Below are positions 50,377 to 51,956 of a DNA stretch of 51,956 nt, one piece after another. Origin of the DNA: Bacilli bacterium (lineage in GTDB: Bacteria > Bacillota_I > Bacilli_A > RF39 > UBA660); NCBI GenBank assembly GCA_017432645.1, contig JAFRIU010000041.1, positions 1-51,956 on the forward strand. Reading direction: 5' to 3'. Each line of letters begins with the position of its first letter. Position 1 is the first letter of the stretch. Position numbers and translations under genes: made by a program. The notes under the pieces were generated by a model that did no database searches, was not told the DNA's origin, and worked only from the letters and a program-made list of their open reading frames with translations.

Positions 50377-50634
50377 CTATCCCTCATTTTCTATAACAAT
50401 AACTTGAATATCCTTTTTATCTTTTAGTCCATCAAAAAAGTTAGAATGGAAAACAACCGTTCTAACTTTATCAATACAATCTCGTTTATTAAATCCTGTT
50501 GCATTTATAAAATATCCAACTTTATTTTTATACTTATAAAATGCAGTATATTCTTTAATCATCTTTCTTCCTGTTATTTTACAAAACTTCATATGTAAAT
50601 AAATATAAATCTTTCTTAGTCTTCCTATTTTCAT
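50377..50634 (-). CDS. Mobile-element protein of unknown function, 85 residues
   Basis: Starts after TGGAGGAAGATT. It is basic (MKIGRLRKIYIYLHMKFCK) and ends with an acidic tail. No family is recognised. It is the first of four tightly packed small genes leading to the recombinase. Confidence 0.6.
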   Translation of the reverse strand: MKIGRLRKIYIYLHMKFCKITGRKMIKEYTAFYKYKNKVGYFINATGFNKRDCIDKVRTVVFHSNFFDGLKDKKDIQVIVIENEG

Positions 50635-50648
50635 AATCTTCCTCCATT

Positions 50649-50673
50649 AAAAAAAGCACATATAAAATGTGCC
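50649..50673 (-). terminator. Terminator after the ArpU-like gene
   Basis: GCACAT and ATGTGC pair around a five-base loop and are followed by seven T on the minus strand, after the stop at 50683 and before the 85-residue gene. Confidence 0.8.
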
Positions 50674-50682
50674 TATAAACCA

Positions 50683-51132
50683 TTACTTATAAACTTCCAA
50701 ATCAAACCACATAGCTACCTTAATTATACAACTTCGTTTTCTTGCATATAAAGAACTCGAACTACTTATATTTAAATACTCCATTATTTTTTCCTCAGAT
50801 AATTTATCAATCAGATACTTTTTATAAATTACAATTTCATCTTTTGATAAATCACCATAATTAAGTTTAAATACTTCATCAACCGTATCAATAAACTTTT
50901 TATATTTTTCTAATTGCTCAATCTTATTCCCCACAGGATCACTCTTACCATTAGAATAAATACCTAAGTTATCTAAAGATAATGAAGCCTTATACCTTTT
51001 TCTAATAATTTCTTCCTTATTTTTATATCTTCTGTATTTTGAGAATAATGCATCAACATTAGTTTTCGTTGCATTATAGTCAAAAACTTTTAAATCAGCT
51101 AGTTGTAAATAGTCATTTGAATTCTTTACCAT
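50683..51132 (-). CDS. ArpU-like phage/mobile-element transcription regulator
   Basis: The start at 51132 follows GGAGGTTTTGTT and gives 149 residues. The second half resembles sigma-like ArpU/RinA regulators: GDLSKDEIVIYKKYLIDKL followed by a helix-turn-helix-like IMEYLNISSSSSLYARKRSCI and IKVAMWFDLEVYK. Such proteins activate late genes in phages. The first half is charged and helical. A hairpin-rich leader with its own ORF precedes it. The family call is by pattern only. Confidence 0.6.
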   Translation of the reverse strand: MVKNSNDYLQLADLKVFDYNATKTNVDALFSKYRRYKNKEEIIRKRYKASLSLDNLGIYSNGKSDPVGNKIEQLEKYKKFIDTVDEVFKLNYGDLSKDEIVIYKKYLIDKLSEEKIMEYLNISSSSSLYARKRSCIIKVAMWFDLEVYK

Positions 51133-51151
51133 AACAAAACCTCCTGATACC

Positions 51152-51196
51152 AAAAAAAGAGAAATTGGGGGTTATAAAAGCCACAACTTCTCTTTT
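51152..51196 (-). promoter_or_regulatory. Attenuator-like hairpin before the ArpU-like gene
   Basis: AAAAGAGAAxTTG (right arm on the minus strand ends TTCTCTTTT) with one internal mismatch and a loop of about 16 bases, followed by TTT on the minus strand about 20 bases before the gene's ribosome site. It overlaps the end of a 39-residue ORF. Confidence 0.55.
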
Positions 51197-51291
51197 ATAA
51201 AATTACAATAAGTAGAATAATTTTTTCTTTTTTTTAGGGCGAAAGACCACTTTCTGGATTTAGGTCTAAGACTATAAAAACGGATAATCAT
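51172..51291 (-). CDS. Putative 39-residue basic leader peptide
   Basis: Starts after GGGGTGATGTACT and reads MIIRFYSLRPKSRKWSFALK and then KRKNYSTYCNFIKEKLWLL. It is Arg/Lys- and aromatic-rich. Its end overlaps the left side of a terminator-like hairpin upstream of the ArpU-like gene. A promoter with a hairpin precedes it. It may be a leader or a small toxin-like peptide; chance occurrence is possible. Confidence 0.4.
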   Translation of the reverse strand: MIIRFYSLRPKSRKWSFALKKRKNYSTYCNFIKEKLWLL

Positions 51292-51363
51292 AGTACATCA
51301 CCCCGATATCACTTAGTATCGCTGTATTTACAATATAATGTATTCCAAAACTAATTGTCTTCT

Positions 51364-51391
51364 ATTCTACACTATAATTTGTAAAAGTCAA
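51364..51391 (-). promoter_or_regulatory. Promoter for the leader ORF and ArpU-like gene
   Basis: Minus strand TTGACT (51386-51391) and TAGAAT (51364-51369), 16 bases apart. A CGATA/TATCG hairpin lies just before the ribosome site of the 39-residue ORF. Confidence 0.6.
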
Positions 51392-51403
51392 TAACTAAAT
51401 AAT

Positions 51404-51428
51404 AAAAAAACAGTTAGATCAACTAACT
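51404..51428 (-). terminator. Short terminator-like hairpin upstream of the leader
   Basis: AGTTAG and CTAACT pair around a five-base loop and are followed by seven T on the minus strand. With the TATAAT promoter at 51460, a transcript of only about 50 bases would end here. Confidence 0.7.
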
Positions 51429-51459
51429 ATCTCCTCCCATAATTACTCCACTTTATCAC

Positions 51460-51488
51460 ATTATAACCCTTGACAACTCGAATGTCTA
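51460..51488 (-). promoter_or_regulatory. Promoter TAGACA-17-TATAAT
   Basis: Minus strand TAGACA (51483-51488) and TATAAT (51460-51465), 17 bases apart. It would drive the short hairpin-ended transcript, or, by read-through, the leader and ArpU-like gene. Confidence 0.7.
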
Positions 51489-51501
51489 CACCAACTTTTT
51501 T

Positions 51502-51554
51502 CAGCAAAAACTCGGTTAATTTCTCGGCAAAAACTCGGCAAAAAACTCGACAAA
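51502..51554. repeat. Short direct repeats of AAAACTCGG type
   Basis: Three to four imperfect copies of CAAAAACTCGG (two are nearly identical, others diverge in the last base or spacing) in the intergenic stretch. They look like iterons or a regulator binding site rather than coding. Nothing else is seen in the intergenic region from 51489 to 51597. Confidence 0.5.
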
Positions 51555-51597
51555 CTGTTTGCTAATAGCATTTTTAACCTTATAATATAAGGACTTG

Positions 51598-51924
51598 CTA
51601 AAAATTTATCTTTATATCATTTTCATACTTTTTTAATAACTTTTCAAGTGATAAATTTTCTAGATCATTTTTTATAATTTTATATTTTTCACTTAAATCA
51701 TATTTTTCTTTATTACAAATTCCCTTAAAAACTATATTTTTGTCTTTTTCAATAAAAATAAAAATATAATAATATTCTTCAATTTTATTCATACTAATAC
51801 TGATAATATATTCTTCTTCTGTTTTGTCATCAAATTCTAACACTTCACTATTATCTGTATTGAATGTAACACTTTCCTTTTTATTATTATATAAATCAAT
51901 TAGCATAGATAATTCTGGAATCAT
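51598..51924 (-). CDS. Mobile-element protein of unknown function, 108 residues
   Basis: Starts after AGAGGTGAATT and reads MIPELSMLIDLYNNKKESVT; the body is acidic and predicted mixed alpha-beta, with an amphipathic YYIFIFIEKDKNIVFKG and a C-terminal helix. No family is recognised. It is the outermost gene seen before the right edge. Confidence 0.6.
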   Translation of the reverse strand: MIPELSMLIDLYNNKKESVTFNTDNSEVLEFDDKTEEEYIISISMNKIEEYYYIFIFIEKDKNIVFKGICNKEKYDLSEKYKIIKNDLENLSLEKLLKKYENDIKINF

Positions 51925-51956
51925 AATTCACCTCTTAGAATTAAAACTAAATAATA

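Noticed and set aside
51502-51554. CRISPR-like or iteron array at the right edge
   Set aside because: Only three or four short imperfect copies without spacers; kept only as a short repeat.

Overview
The window is AT-rich, with TTGxxx/TATAAT promoters, strong Shine-Dalgarno sites (GGAGG, GAGGTG), intrinsic terminators, a valS T-box leader and Bacillus-like gene order. This points to a low-GC Gram-positive bacterium of the Bacilli, probably an uncultured gut lineage near the Erysipelotrichia or Mollicutes-like Bacilli. The placement is inferred from gene content, not from a marker tree. Four genes of sporulation families are present (spoIVFA, spoIVFB, yqfC, yqfD), so the lineage sporulates or descends from sporulating ancestors.

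Layout. 1-2.5 kb: end of a capsule/exopolysaccharide cluster (epimerase fragment, initiating sugar transferase, BY-kinase and its membrane adaptor). 2.6-8 kb: lactate dehydrogenase, a glycerophosphodiesterase, a coiled-coil protein with a small partner, a DUF1848 protein with two small partners, and two tRNAs (Thr, Ala). 8.2-13.7 kb: a reduced radC-mreC-mreD-spoIVFA-spoIVFB cluster lacking mreB and minCD, then a SPOR-like protein and a short Rel protein whose synthetase half looks inactivated and whose gene has a leader peptide plus hairpin.

13.8-36 kb is the notable region: about 22 kb that appears devoted to a secreted fibre-like or surface structure. It holds seven short proteins with an N-terminal membrane segment and a beta-rich body, at least some of them TasA/camelysin-like. 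It also has two SipW-type (Ser-His) signal peptidases, a third SipW-like protein lacking the catalytic histidine, and a roughly 2,720-residue secreted protein with about 28 YGGGN-type repeats. In the same operon as one SipW are a membrane-anchored McrB-like AAA+ ATPase, a DUF2357/McrC-like protein and an unrecognised 351-residue protein. A plausible reading is that signal peptidases mature the subunits while the AAA+ module acts in assembly, secretion or surveillance at the membrane. That link is inference from gene order.

36.2-47.9 kb is conserved housekeeping: valS with an HD-domain hydrolase under one T-box, an orphan histidine kinase, and the Bacillus-type run rpsU-yqeY-yqfC-yqfD-vanZ-ybeY-dgkA-cdd-era-yqzL-recO (no phoH or yqfF). 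From about 48 kb to the right edge is an integrated mobile element: a large serine recombinase, a chain of tiny overlapping genes, an ArpU-like regulator with a hairpin-rich leader, and a 55-residue double-glycine peptide gene just downstream of the recombinase.
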